Shown one piece after another: positions 8,019 to 16,407 of a stretch of DNA of 64,000 nucleotides (within the stretch, counting starts at the first letter, position 1; each line of letters begins with the position of its first letter). The stretch is taken from positions 1,766,277 to 1,830,276 of the forward strand of contig NZ_KB913013.1 in the NCBI RefSeq assembly GCF_000383955.1, read 5' to 3'. This DNA comes from Rudanella lutea DSM 19387 (GTDB taxonomy: Bacteria > Bacteroidota > Bacteroidia > Cytophagales > Spirosomataceae). The position numbers and the translations under genes are program-made. The notes under the pieces were generated by a model that was not told the origin of the DNA, did not search any database, and saw only the letters and a list, made by a program, of their open reading frames with translations.

Positions 8019-8747
8019 TTAGTTAAGACCCTGTTTGAGCCGTCGGAGGTGCAACATCAGGTATTTCCAGCCTAAAACCATGCTGTAATAACCAGCTTTT
8101 ACCTGCCCCATATGTTTGGCGCGGATCTGGTGCGATTCGGTCAGCGAACGCCACAGCCCCGAACTGATGCCATTCATGTCGCAGAGGCCCATATCCATGT
8201 CGACTACCTTCACGTTTTTCTTCTCCAGATACAGCATCAGGTTCAGCTCGTAGTCGGAGATGGCCCGCAGTGAGGTATCGTACCGGAAAGCGTCAAAAAG
8301 CCGCCGGTTGTAGAAGGCTGCCTGATGGTGAATCAGGTTGCTGACGAGCATAGCTTCCGAAAACGTCCCCAAAAAACGGCCGCCATCGGTTTGGCGGATA
8401 TTGCCCACCAACACGTCGAGGTTGGCCGTGAGCATCGGCGCCACGCGCTCAAAAACACCCGGTAATACCCGGTCGCCCCCGCTCAAAAAGTAAATCCACT
8501 CGCCCCGTACGCGGTCAATACCTTTATTCATGGCGTCGTAGATTCCTTTGTCGGGCTCGCTAATCCAGCGAACGCAGGGGTGATTATCCTGCCGGAGCCA
8601 TTCGACCGAGCCGTCGGTGCTACCGCCATCGATTACGATGTGCTCATAGGCAACGCCCGTCTGCTCCCGCACGCTCATAATCGAGCGAATGAGGTCATCC
8701 CGGGCGTTCATCGCGATGGTTATAACAGATATGCGCGGTTTGTCCAT
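8019..8747 (-). CDS. Family 2 glycosyltransferase
   Basis: 242 residues with the GT-A fold pattern: ISVITIAMNARDDL at the N terminus, the IDGGSTDGS nucleotide-binding strand, SEPDKGIYDAMNKGI, and a GGDR acidic motif where DxD is expected. The family moves a sugar from a nucleotide donor to a growing glycan on the cytoplasmic side of the membrane. Its start codon abuts the stop of the second glycosyltransferase (8748), so the two form a two-gene operon for a surface glycan. The C-terminal basic helix (LHLRRLKQG) may touch the membrane. Donor and acceptor are unknown. Confidence 0.85.
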   Translation of the reverse strand: MDKPRISVITIAMNARDDLIRSIMSVREQTGVAYEHIVIDGGSTDGSVEWLRQDNHPCVRWISEPDKGIYDAMNKGIDRVRGEWIYFLSGGDRVLPGVFERVAPMLTANLDVLVGNIRQTDGGRFLGTFSEAMLVSNLIHHQAAFYNRRLFDAFRYDTSLRAISDYELNLMLYLEKKNVKVVDMDMGLCDMNGISSGLWRSLTESHQIRAKHMGQVKAGYYSMVLGWKYLMLHLRRLKQGLN

Positions 8748-9728
8748 TTACACTTTATAAAAGCCTTTCCGGTCGAATACCGTAGGCCAGAAAAAACGTA
8801 GAAATACGCCCAACTGTTTGGCGAACTTAGTCTGGTTGTCAAGCTGGTAAAAAGGCGACCGCCCCTGTCGCAGGTTCACAACCATTTTCCAGCCAAAGAT
8901 GATCGGCACGAGCGAAATGTAGTGAAACATAACCAGCAAGTAAGCCCCTAAGCCGTATTGCTTGCGGTACCAGAGCAGATTGGAAACGTGCATCTGCGTC
9001 CGAAACCGGTTGATATGCGACAGATCGGGCTGCCGATAATCGTCCTGACTACCGTATTCGAGGTGAATGATGAAGGCATCGTGCAGTGTTAGCAGTTTAC
9101 CCGCCTTCCCGAGCCGGTTACTCCACTCACTATCTTCGCCATACATAAAAAAGCTCTCTTCCAACGCCCCCACTTTGGCAATCACCGAGGGCCGTGTCAT
9201 GAGGCAGGCACCCGACAGCCACTGTACCTGATCGGGCTCGCTGTACACGGGATCGGGAATGAGCCGATGCACCAGTTTGAGCATAAAGGGGGTGTGGGGA
9301 AAAATAAAGAAATGCCGACGCAACTGCGAAAACGACGTAAAGATGGCATGGTGTACCTGCCGGTCGCGGTTTATCTGCATCGGGCAAACGGCCGCTACCT
9401 CCGGTCGGGTATCCAGCACCTCCACCAGCTGAGCCAGCACATCGTTGATCAGCAGGGTATCCGAATTAAGCAAAAAAACGTACCGACCCCGTGCATTCTC
9501 GATTCCCCGGTTACTGGCCCGGCTGAACCCCGAATTATACCCCATCTGAAACCAGCGTACTTCCGGAAATTCCTTTAAAACCTGGCTCTCACTATCATCG
9601 CCCGAGTCGTTATCGACCACGAGCACTTCAAAGGTGACCGCTTTGGTGTATTGGTAGAGCGTCTGCAGGCAATCACAAATCAGGCGCGGGGTTTTATAAT
9701 TAACAATGATGACCGATACGTCTATCAA
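8748..9728 (-). CDS. Family 2 glycosyltransferase, rhamnosyltransferase-like
   Basis: About 326 residues. VSVIIVNYKTP, VVDNDSGDDSE, the GYNSGFSRASNRGI loop and LLNSDT (DxD equivalent) mark a GT2 enzyme of the rhamnosyltransferase-like branch, followed by WLSGACLMTR and the EDSEWSNRLGKAG segment that holds the catalytic ED. A hydrophobic stretch near 270 suggests membrane contact. The longest frame begins at TTG 9758, but that TTG lies inside the promoter -7 box, so translation most likely starts at TTG 9728 (reading M-IDVSVIIVNYK). It is the first gene of an operon with 8019-8747. Confidence 0.82.
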   Translation of the reverse strand: MIDVSVIIVNYKTPRLICDCLQTLYQYTKAVTFEVLVVDNDSGDDSESQVLKEFPEVRWFQMGYNSGFSRASNRGIENARGRYVFLLNSDTLLINDVLAQLVEVLDTRPEVAAVCPMQINRDRQVHHAIFTSFSQLRRHFFIFPHTPFMLKLVHRLIPDPVYSEPDQVQWLSGACLMTRPSVIAKVGALEESFFMYGEDSEWSNRLGKAGKLLTLHDAFIIHLEYGSQDDYRQPDLSHINRFRTQMHVSNLLWYRKQYGLGAYLLVMFHYISLVPIIFGWKMVVNLRQGRSPFYQLDNQTKFAKQLGVFLRFFWPTVFDRKGFYKV

Positions 9729-9755
9729 AACAAGTAGAGTTGACTGGTAAGACGA

Positions 9756-9784
9756 CAAAGCTACAGCGGAATCTTTTTCGGCAA
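9756..9784 (-). promoter_or_regulatory. Promoter of the glycosyltransferase operon
   Basis: On the minus strand TTG (9784-9782), 18 bases, then TAGCTTTG (9763-9756), matching TAnnTTTG. It overlaps and so rules out the most upstream TTG as start. Confidence 0.7.
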
Positions 9785-9799
9785 TAATGACCGTTTACT

Positions 9800-9832
9800 A
9801 AAAAGGCCCTAGCGCAACAGGCAGGGCTTTTT
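9800..9832. terminator. Intrinsic terminator between the LytTR gene and the glycosyltransferases
   Basis: AAAAAGGCCCT paired with AGGGCTTTTT around a 12-base loop (one bulged G), with A- and T-runs on both sides. Confidence 0.7.
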
Positions 9833-9949
9833 CGGTCTCATTTTTTTTGTTTACGGCTCCGGGCAAGGCCCCCGACCGCGCCGTTTTCGGGCTGGTAATG
9901 CGCGCAAGTATCTGTTTCGCAGCACAACGTAAATAGGCCCCGGTATAGG

Positions 9950-10906
9950 TCAGGGATGGGGGGCGGGCAGGCGACTCAGCCGTTCTTTCAGTTCGCGCAG
10001 ACGAGCCCGCTGCATGACAAACTCGGTTTTACCGTCGGTTAGCCGGACAATGTACTTATCGTTCTCCCAAAACGAATAATTTTTGAGAAACGCCAGATTG
10101 AGCAACACTGAGCGGTTGATCCGGTAAAACTGTTGCGGGTCGAGTTCGGCTTCCAGTTCGCTGAGGGTTTTCCGAAGCTGGTACGTGCGTCCGGCCGTGT
10201 AGGCCAGGTAGTTCTTGTTTTCGACCTCAATGTACCAGATTCCGCCCACCGGCACGAGGGTTTCGCCTTCGTCGTCGGTAGCTTCCACAACAGAAGGGTA
10301 AGCCGGGGGCTGGGCAACCGATGCCGATGATTCGGCCGGATCGGGGGCCGCCTGTTGGCGCAGGCTTTCAAACTGCCCTTTCTGGTAGTCGTTGTAGTCC
10401 AGAAACAGGTTCAGATTCACAAATCCGTACCCTACCAGCAGAAACGGCAACAGGTAGTTAGCGTACATCCGCCCCGTGAAAAAATACTCCGGGAAATACT
10501 GCTCCCAGCTATACACCGGAAAGAACACGGCTAAGTACCGTAATGTGTTGGTGATAGGCCCGAACACCAGAATACCGCCCAGAAAGACGGGTAGCAGCGT
10601 CAGCTCGTACCGGAGTACCCCACCGAGCGTGGGTTCGATGCTCCGAATCCTGAGCACCCGCACGTACCAGAGCGTGAGCCGCACAAAGATGAAGACCGAT
10701 ACCAGCTCGAACAGGTAATAGTAGCCCAGCAGCATTTTTAGGTAATGCCCTACGTTGCCCCGGCGAAGGGGCGCAAAGTCGCTTCCTTCGCTGCGCTGAA
10801 GCGTCATGAGCTGATAAAGCAGGATGCCGATCAGCGTAATCACCAGAAAAAGCTTCCACTGACGCCTGGTTCGGAATGTTATCGGAATGCGGTTCGGCTC
10901 GGTCAT
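9950..10906 (-). CDS. Membrane-bound LytTR-family transcriptional regulator
   Basis: About 318 residues. The N-terminal 170 residues carry four to five hydrophobic segments (FLVITLIGILLYQLM, YYYLFELVSVFIFVRL, LLPVFLGGILVFG, YLLPFLLVGYGFVNL). A Pro/Ala-rich linker leads to a C-terminal LytTR DNA-binding domain (about 215-310: GGIWYIEVENKNYLAYTAG, LRKTLSELEAEL, FYRINRSVLLNL). Such proteins sense a membrane signal without a histidine kinase. The ATG at 10906 is preferred over TTG 10912 because the latter is part of the promoter -7 box. No kinase partner is nearby, and the target genes are unknown. Confidence 0.85.
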   Translation of the reverse strand: MTEPNRIPITFRTRRQWKLFLVITLIGILLYQLMTLQRSEGSDFAPLRRGNVGHYLKMLLGYYYLFELVSVFIFVRLTLWYVRVLRIRSIEPTLGGVLRYELTLLPVFLGGILVFGPITNTLRYLAVFFPVYSWEQYFPEYFFTGRMYANYLLPFLLVGYGFVNLNLFLDYNDYQKGQFESLRQQAAPDPAESSASVAQPPAYPSVVEATDDEGETLVPVGGIWYIEVENKNYLAYTAGRTYQLRKTLSELEAELDPQQFYRINRSVLLNLAFLKNYSFWENDKYIVRLTDGKTEFVMQRARLRELKERLSRLPAPHP

Positions 10907-10909
10907 TTC

Positions 10910-10941
10910 CAAAGGTAAAAATACACCCGTATTTCGGGCAA
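10910..10941 (-). promoter_or_regulatory. Promoter of the LytTR regulator, implying a leaderless or very short-leader mRNA
   Basis: Minus strand: TTG (10941-10939), 21 bases, TACCTTTG (10917-10910). The ATG begins only three bases after the -7 box. Confidence 0.7.
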
Positions 10942-11021
10942 CTTTGACGGCATTTCGCGCCGATTCAGGCGTGCGAAAGCCTTGTTTCGGGCCCTAAAGG
11001 CCGTATCTGGCTCCGAGGCAC

Positions 11022-11053
11022 TTGCCCTCCCGGCGGCCGGGCGCTTAGGTTTG
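11022..11053 (+). promoter_or_regulatory. Promoter of the 11117 gene
   Basis: TTG (11022-11024), 21 bases, TAGGTTTG (11046-11053), matching the Bacteroidota consensus; the leader before the ATG is about 60 bases. It diverges from the LytTR promoter. Confidence 0.65.
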
Positions 11054-11116
11054 CATCGTCGGCGGTGAAAGACAATCCACGCCGAAACAGCACAAACCAA
11101 GCTTACTACTACAGCC

Positions 11117-12019
11117 ATGAGCCTCTTCAAATTCACCCTGCTTACCCTGGTTGCTTACTGCCTCAGCCTTTTTTTCGCTCTCGCCCAAACCGGCCCCGCC
11201 CCTGAGCCGGTATCCGGGCGCGTTCAAACTTCCGACGGGCAACCACTGGCATACGTTAGCATCGGGATTCCAGGCACGCCCATCGGCACGGTTTCAAACG
11301 AACAGGGCCTGTTTACACTCACTCTAAAGCCTGACACCAACCCGACCGATTCGGTCCGTTTTAGCCTGTTGGGCTACCACACGCTGAGCCTCACGCTGGC
11401 AACGCTTCGTGGGCAGGGAAACACCAACCGAGCCGTTGTTTTAACCGAAAAGGCCGAGCAACTCGCCGAAGTACGTGTGATGGCCACTACCAACAAAACC
11501 ATTGGTAACCGCCGGATCCGGACAAATATGAATACCAATCTGATGATTGAGGGCCAACCGAGCCAGAACCTGGGTTCGGAAGTAGGCCGACGCTTTAACC
11601 TGCCCAACAAAACCCACCTGATAACCCAGTATCGGGCTTACGTTCAGAGCAACTTCAACTCGGTTACGCTGCGTATCAATATCTACGAAGCTCGTTCTAT
11701 GCGGCCCTTGCTCACCCGTAACGTGTACGTAACCCTCCCGGCGAAACACAACGACTGGATTGATGTAGACCTGGAGCCGTATCGGATTGTGGCTAAGGGC
11801 GACGTGATAGCGAGCGTGCAGTGGGTAGGTAGCGAAGGGAAAGGTACCTATCTGGCCCTGCCTATTCTGATGCCTGCCATGGCCACGCACCACTACCGGT
11901 ATGGCAGCCAAAACCGCTGGAAAACGTTCCGGGGCATGAGCACCGCCATGACCCTCGAATTTGCCCCAATCAATGTGGCTGACACCACACCTGAATCGAG
12001 CACGGTAGCCCGACAATAA
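11117..12019 (+). CDS. Secreted protein with carboxypeptidase-like regulatory domain
   Basis: 300 residues with a clear signal peptide ending at ALAQ (residues 21-24). Residues about 30-120 are a CarboxypepD_reg-like beta sandwich (VSGRVQTSDGQPLAYVSIGI, GTVSNEQGLFTL, RFSLLGYHTLSLTL, ending in KAEQLAEVRV), the same type of module that opens SusC proteins. The remainder (about 150-290) is beta-rich, with IYEARSMRPLLTRNVYVTLP and WIDVDLEPYRIV, and is not recognised. It is probably periplasmic or attached to the outer membrane. The CPBP protease gene follows 40 bases later and may be co-transcribed. Confidence 0.75.
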   Translation: MSLFKFTLLTLVAYCLSLFFALAQTGPAPEPVSGRVQTSDGQPLAYVSIGIPGTPIGTVSNEQGLFTLTLKPDTNPTDSVRFSLLGYHTLSLTLATLRGQGNTNRAVVLTEKAEQLAEVRVMATTNKTIGNRRIRTNMNTNLMIEGQPSQNLGSEVGRRFNLPNKTHLITQYRAYVQSNFNSVTLRINIYEARSMRPLLTRNVYVTLPAKHNDWIDVDLEPYRIVAKGDVIASVQWVGSEGKGTYLALPILMPAMATHHYRYGSQNRWKTFRGMSTAMTLEFAPINVADTTPESSTVARQ

Positions 12020-12059
12020 CCCACACACCAACAATCAATCCACAAAAGCCCTGTCTGCC

Positions 12060-12848
12060 ATGAGAAAGCCCTTAACCTTCACCCTGGTCATTATTGGTGC
12101 TGTATCCCTGATTCATTTCGGACGCCAGCCGATCATGACCGCCCTCGGCTACGATACCGCCCGTACCTACACACTGCTCGAATATACCGTTTACCGGGTC
12201 GTGTGGGATCTGCTACTGCCAGCTCTGGTACTGGCCGCTCTGCATGGCCCCCGCCAGGTACTGGCCGAACTGGGCTGGCAGGCTAATCTACCCAAAGGCC
12301 TGGCCATTGGCGCTTTGTTTACGTTACCCATGCTTGTGGGTTTCGGGCTGGCCTTTACCCCCGTCGACCGGCCTGCTACCGATTTGCTACTCAAATTTTA
12401 CACTGGTTCGTTCTGGGCGGGGCTGGCCGAAGAGACCTTTTACCGGGCCTTTCTGTTCGGGCAACTGTACCGCCACGGCCGCTGGCCATTCTGGCTGGCC
12501 GCTATTGCACAGGGGCTCTTTTTCGGACTAGGGCATCTGTATCAGGCCAATGAGCCAGTGCAGGCCCTGGGTATCTTCGGCATTACGGCGTTAGGTGGCA
12601 TCTGGTTCGCGTGGCTATGGACCAGCTGGCGCAACCTGTGGGTTCCGATGGCAACCCATATCCTGATGAACGCCTGGTGGGGGCTCTTTGCCGTCGACAA
12701 CACGGCGCTGGGTGGCTGGGTAGCCAATGGTTGCCGGGTAGCCACCATCGGGTTTTCGATCTGGCTCACGGTCAAGATGTTGCGCCAACAGGGGCGCACG
12801 CTCCGGGTGGGGCAACGCGAGCCAGAAACCGGAGCCGTTGGGGTGTAG
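12060..12848 (+). CDS. CPBP-family intramembrane glutamic protease
   Basis: 262 residues with about seven membrane segments. The three catalytic motifs of the Abi/CPBP (Rce1-like) family are visible: EETFYR at residues 124-129 (Glu pair and Arg), FGLGHL at 155-160 (His159), and the later THILMNAWWG (His and Asn). In eukaryotes such proteases cleave prenylated proteins; bacterial members have varied and mostly unknown substrates. It follows the secreted 300-residue protein by 40 bases, which may point to a shared operon. The start ATG gives a natural N-terminal membrane helix. Confidence 0.85.
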   Translation: MRKPLTFTLVIIGAVSLIHFGRQPIMTALGYDTARTYTLLEYTVYRVVWDLLLPALVLAALHGPRQVLAELGWQANLPKGLAIGALFTLPMLVGFGLAFTPVDRPATDLLLKFYTGSFWAGLAEETFYRAFLFGQLYRHGRWPFWLAAIAQGLFFGLGHLYQANEPVQALGIFGITALGGIWFAWLWTSWRNLWVPMATHILMNAWWGLFAVDNTALGGWVANGCRVATIGFSIWLTVKMLRQQGRTLRVGQREPETGAVGV

Positions 12849-13032
12849 GTAAAGCGTAATAGAATGCGTACTGGATTTGACCACACAGCGCCACCTGGAT
12901 TAGCGAATTGAAATAAAGCCCAGGAAGGGGGTAGCCATTCCCTTTGACGAAACAACCTCATCAAAACGAACCAAAAAACAAGTACCTTATGGGCAATTTC
13001 TTAAACTCACCCTTTCACGAAATCCCAACGCC

Positions 13033-14187
13033 ATGAACCGCATTTTACTGGTCCTGATTATCCTCCTCGGCAGGCAAGCTTTTGCCCAGGAGCTCTGTGA
13101 AGTAACTCAGGATGAAACCGGTCGAATCATATCCACCTGCACGATTTACAATCAATCGCAGGTCTCAGGAGCCGTGCCCTTCCCCAGTCATGCCCAGCGA
13201 AAGTATCTGGGCACTCGATACCTCACGTATCCAACCTGGGGCAAGGGAAAGATCCAAATCGATCCGGGAAGCCCCGAAATTCCCTGCGAGCTGGCTTTCG
13301 ATATGGTTTCGAGCGATTTGCTTTGCAAACTTAACGGTGAGCTAACCGCTAATCACATTGCCCCCTATATGTTTGAGGTAGATGGCATGCGGTACTTCCG
13401 GCAGAACACCATACTGGCAGGGCAAAAAGCCGCTCATATCTACACAAACCTATTACATACAGGCGCCACCCAGTTGCTATTGAGTATGCAAAAAGTGCTG
13501 CTCGTTGAAAGCGTGCCTACCAATGGTTACACTAAAGCGAATGAGTTTGCCGGTACGTTTGCTCTCAAAAAAAACTATTTCGTTCAGAAAGGAGACGCCC
13601 GCCCTGAACTGATTGCCTTAACCAAAAGCGCCTTGCTAAAGGTCCTTTTCGAACAGGCCGATGCCCTTGCGAAATTTATCAGAACAGAAACCCTCACCGT
13701 TGATGAAGTAGCTCGCGTGCTCACGTATTACGACGAACTGAATGCCGAAGCGAATAAAACAAAACCGGCCCTGAGCGCCGAGCCGGTTTTTACCCAATTT
13801 CTGCACGATAATATCGTTTACCCAAGTCAGGGCTGGCTGAACCAGTTGTACGCCCGCGTGTACGTGGGCTTCGACGTAAGTTCGGCCGGGCGTCTGGAAA
13901 ACATCACGCTGCTGAGCCCAACAAATGTTGGCTATGGCTTTGATTTGGCCGTTACGCAGGGGCTTGGAAAATACCTCAAGCTCAAAACTACCTATGCTGG
14001 CAGCTATGTTCTGCCGGTGGCGTTTACGCTCACCAACCTCAAAGACAGGCAGACAGCCTACACACCTATCAACAAACTGGACGAAAGTCGTTTGGGAAAC
14101 CGGACCGTGCTGGAAGAGTTGGTGGTCCCGGTCACGATCAAAAAGTCGGTTGAAAAACCTCGGGAAATCTGGGGGTATTATGACTAA
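13033..14187 (+). CDS. Secreted protein with TonB-like C-terminal domain
   Basis: 384 residues with a signal peptide (LLGRQAFAQE, cleavage after residue 19 or so). Residues about 20-130 are beta-rich, with three cysteines early in the mature part (ELCEVTQ, STCTIYN). Residues about 250-345 resemble the TonB/energy-transducer C-terminal fold (FTQFLHDNIVYP, VYVGFDVSSAGRLENITLLS, YVLPVAFTL), as seen in many Bacteroidota periplasmic proteins. No membrane anchor is seen, so it is not a classical TonB. It stands alone and is closed by the terminator at 14202. Function unknown. Confidence 0.65.
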   Translation: MNRILLVLIILLGRQAFAQELCEVTQDETGRIISTCTIYNQSQVSGAVPFPSHAQRKYLGTRYLTYPTWGKGKIQIDPGSPEIPCELAFDMVSSDLLCKLNGELTANHIAPYMFEVDGMRYFRQNTILAGQKAAHIYTNLLHTGATQLLLSMQKVLLVESVPTNGYTKANEFAGTFALKKNYFVQKGDARPELIALTKSALLKVLFEQADALAKFIRTETLTVDEVARVLTYYDELNAEANKTKPALSAEPVFTQFLHDNIVYPSQGWLNQLYARVYVGFDVSSAGRLENITLLSPTNVGYGFDLAVTQGLGKYLKLKTTYAGSYVLPVAFTLTNLKDRQTAYTPINKLDESRLGNRTVLEELVVPVTIKKSVEKPREIWGYYD

Positions 14188-14201
14188 TCGGCCAGAGGCA
14201 G

Positions 14202-14239
14202 TGTGGAGGGGTAGCCGAAAGCCAACCCCTCCACATTTT
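14202..14239 (+). terminator. Strong intrinsic terminator
   Basis: Perfect 11-bp stem TGTGGAGGGGT / ACCCCTCCACA with a 12-base loop, followed by TTTT. Confidence 0.85.
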
Positions 14240-14428
14240 CAATAACCAGCCGCTTGCCCGTCTTTGCGCGACTCGGTGGCCCCGTGGTAGACCTTGTTCT
14301 TCACATCGAGCATAATGGCCTGATACCCGCCGTAGCTACCCAACCCGTAACCGATTTTGTGGCCTTTACGCATCAGTTCGCGGATGGTTTCATACGGGTA
14401 CCCCGACTCCAGGGTAATCTCGCCCGCC
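14239..14428 (-). pseudogene. Gamma-glutamyltransferase remnant (C-terminal 62 codons)
   Basis: On the minus strand this stretch encodes the characteristic end of gamma-glutamyltransferases: GEITLESGYPYETIREL, then IGYGLGSYGGYQAIM, then a GATESRKDGQAAGY terminus and stop. The upstream frame is closed by TAG directly before it and the rest of the gene (about 500 codons) is absent, replaced by AT-rich DNA. It is therefore a stranded 3' fragment, not a functional enzyme. It marks the edge of the AT-rich island at 14.4-16.3 kb and suggests that the island replaced the front of this gene. Confidence 0.8.
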
Positions 14429-14606
14429 TATCACACCAATACTCATAAACGACTACACCGCTTTGGATCGGCTACGGTCAGTTAAATAGTCAGGTTTGTG
14501 CCCAACAAGCCAAACACTTTATAGGAGAGACTTTTTAGTAAGACGGGTCTCGTCTGACAAGGCATAAATACCCCTGTTAAGTGGGTTGCGTAAAAATAAA
14601 TTTTTC

Positions 14607-14631
14607 GTTACATATTATGTAACTATCTTTG
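14607..14631 (+). promoter_or_regulatory. -7 box overlapped by an operator-like palindrome
   Basis: TATCTTTG at 14624-14631 matches the -7 consensus. Directly before it, GTTACATATTATGTAAC (14607-14623) is a perfect 7-bp inverted repeat around three bases, filling the promoter spacer where a repressor could bind. It precedes the lipoprotein gene at 14689. Confidence 0.6.
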
Positions 14632-14688
14632 TCTAATCAAAAAAATTAACATCCTTTCACCATACACAAGCATCTATTTGCTTTCTGT

Positions 14689-15729
14689 TTGTTAAGCAGT
14701 CTTGTCTTATCATGCCAGCAGGACTCCCTAACCCCATCGCAGGACTCTACCAAACCTGAGCCTTATCTTGTTTTTCAAGGCTTCAACGTAGTAAAACCAG
14801 CCAATGTTCCTCTTGAAGTTTTGACTTTTAAGACTAACAAAGAAGTTGCACAGTTTCTGGGAACCATCCCCAAAAATTCGCCAAATGGGCGTGAAGCAGT
14901 TGCTTCTGAAGTTTACGACCCTGAATTATTCTACAGAGTAGTAGAAAAGGTAGTGCGAAGTTATCCTGACCTCAGTAACAGACCCTACGTTTCCTCAGAT
15001 AAACAGCGAATCCATAAAGATTTTCCCGCGATAATTACTGATGAGGACATATTAAAAAACTCAGATATCATTCTTGCCTACTATGAACGGTTAATGCAAT
15101 TTGACTTAAGTGTTGAATTAGCTAAACTTCAGGAAGTTCAAAAAGGTGCAAGAATAGTAGACTATAATGCACCTGGGACAAATATATACGAACAAGCTCT
15201 TGTTAATCAACATCCGGCAGCAGGCCTTTCTATGCGCGATGCTCGATGGGACGCAGAAAGTTGGACTGATGAAAAATTTGCTACCCATATACCGGATAAG
15301 TGGCGGGGGAACGCTTTCAAACATATGGTTTGGAATGCACAGGGTGTAAAGAAAATGATTTGGCAGGGTTATAGTCAGTGGACAGCATATGATTTGACAA
15401 AGCAGTTTACAACAGCACATGAAAGAGACCCAAACGTTAACAATGGAAATCTTGACCCCAATAATATTGATACAGCGATGGACTTGCACAATAACGCGCA
15501 GGGAAGAAGCTACATGAAAAACAATATCAGTTGGGGGGTATTTGGACTGAGAAGTATGCCAAGTGAGAGTAGCATTAAAAACGACATGGCCAACCATTGT
15601 AATGATGATGTTAACCAGATTAGATACCTGACATCAGCGAGTGCCATTCTTGCTTTGACCTATGGCGATGTAAACGCTTTAGCTGACGCTAACTATGTGA
15701 GTTATCCAAACGCTGTAAGAATTCAGTAG
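14689..15729 (+). CDS. Lipoprotein with DUF6973-like domain
   Basis: 346 residues from the TTG start; AT-rich compared with its surroundings. The N terminus is a lipobox (LVLSC, Cys9), but a full signal peptide (HKHLFAFCLLSSLVLSC) appears only if translation begins at the in-frame ATA at 14662, so the original ATG may be mutated. The region from about residue 200 has the pattern NAFKH (Asn208, His212), HE at 244-245 and AMDLHNNAQG (Asp265, Asn268, Asn269), the same pattern as in the gene at 37019-37534. I believe it matches the DUF6973 family, found in secreted and toxin-like proteins; the enzymatic role is unknown. A small outer-membrane protein follows. Confidence 0.6.
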   Translation: MLSSLVLSCQQDSLTPSQDSTKPEPYLVFQGFNVVKPANVPLEVLTFKTNKEVAQFLGTIPKNSPNGREAVASEVYDPELFYRVVEKVVRSYPDLSNRPYVSSDKQRIHKDFPAIITDEDILKNSDIILAYYERLMQFDLSVELAKLQEVQKGARIVDYNAPGTNIYEQALVNQHPAAGLSMRDARWDAESWTDEKFATHIPDKWRGNAFKHMVWNAQGVKKMIWQGYSQWTAYDLTKQFTTAHERDPNVNNGNLDPNNIDTAMDLHNNAQGRSYMKNNISWGVFGLRSMPSESSIKNDMANHCNDDVNQIRYLTSASAILALTYGDVNALADANYVSYPNAVRIQ

Positions 15730-15732
15730 TCG

Positions 15733-15769
15733 CAAAAGAGAGGAACTTATTAAAGTGCCCTCTCTTTTG
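15733..15769 (+). terminator. Intrinsic terminator after the DUF6973-like gene
   Basis: CAAAAGAGAGG / CCTCTCTTTTG, 11-bp stem with a 15-base loop, A- and T-flanked. Confidence 0.75.
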
Positions 15770-15796
15770 TATTCATTTAGCTACCATAAATAGACT

Positions 15797-16327
15797 ATGA
15801 AAACCTACCTCCTGGGGCTAATCTACAGCCTAACTTTTATCGTCTCGTACGCTCAGGCACAATCCCCTTCATCAACTCGCTTTTGGGTTAGTCCTGGGAT
15901 TGGAAAAGCGACTTATCCGAGCATGATGATAGCAATGGCAATCGAACCGGCTAATACAAAAACCATCCTGTCAGGGCGTTTCTCTGTAAACGGAGAATGG
16001 ATAATGCACGATACTCCGGGAATCAGAACAGCAGAATGGGGCCTTCTATACGGACGACGATTAAATAATATACTCGTTTCAGCAGGGGTATCTTATTTGT
16101 CTGGTGCCGCTCGTGGCAACTATTTATACACAGATCCTAATCCTTATTTGGGGACTGGTAAAGTCTATGAAAAGATTAATTACCAGACTATTGGCATACC
16201 TATGGAAGTACGGTATATAGCAGCTCTTAAGCATGTAGGAATTGGACTTACAGCCTTTGGAAATGTTAATACTAAACGCTCGTTTATTGGTCTGAACGTA
16301 TCGCTTTACGCAGGAAAAATGAAATAA
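15797..16327 (+). CDS. Small exported protein, likely outer-membrane beta barrel
   Basis: 176 residues with a signal peptide (FIVSYAQAQS). The mature part alternates hydrophobic and polar residues in strand-like segments ending with LNVSLYAGKMK, as in eight-stranded outer-membrane barrels. No family is recognised. Its composition matches the preceding DUF6973-like lipoprotein gene, from which it is separated by a terminator and about 65 bases; the two look like one transferred cassette. Confidence 0.55.
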   Translation: MKTYLLGLIYSLTFIVSYAQAQSPSSTRFWVSPGIGKATYPSMMIAMAIEPANTKTILSGRFSVNGEWIMHDTPGIRTAEWGLLYGRRLNNILVSAGVSYLSGAARGNYLYTDPNPYLGTGKVYEKINYQTIGIPMEVRYIAALKHVGIGLTAFGNVNTKRSFIGLNVSLYAGKMK

Positions 16328-16407
16328 GCTATACGGCCCCGGTTAAACCCTACGCGGGCGTTTACATCCAAGAGCCAGATTCGCCACTAAACCGGATCTG
16401 TAAACAC

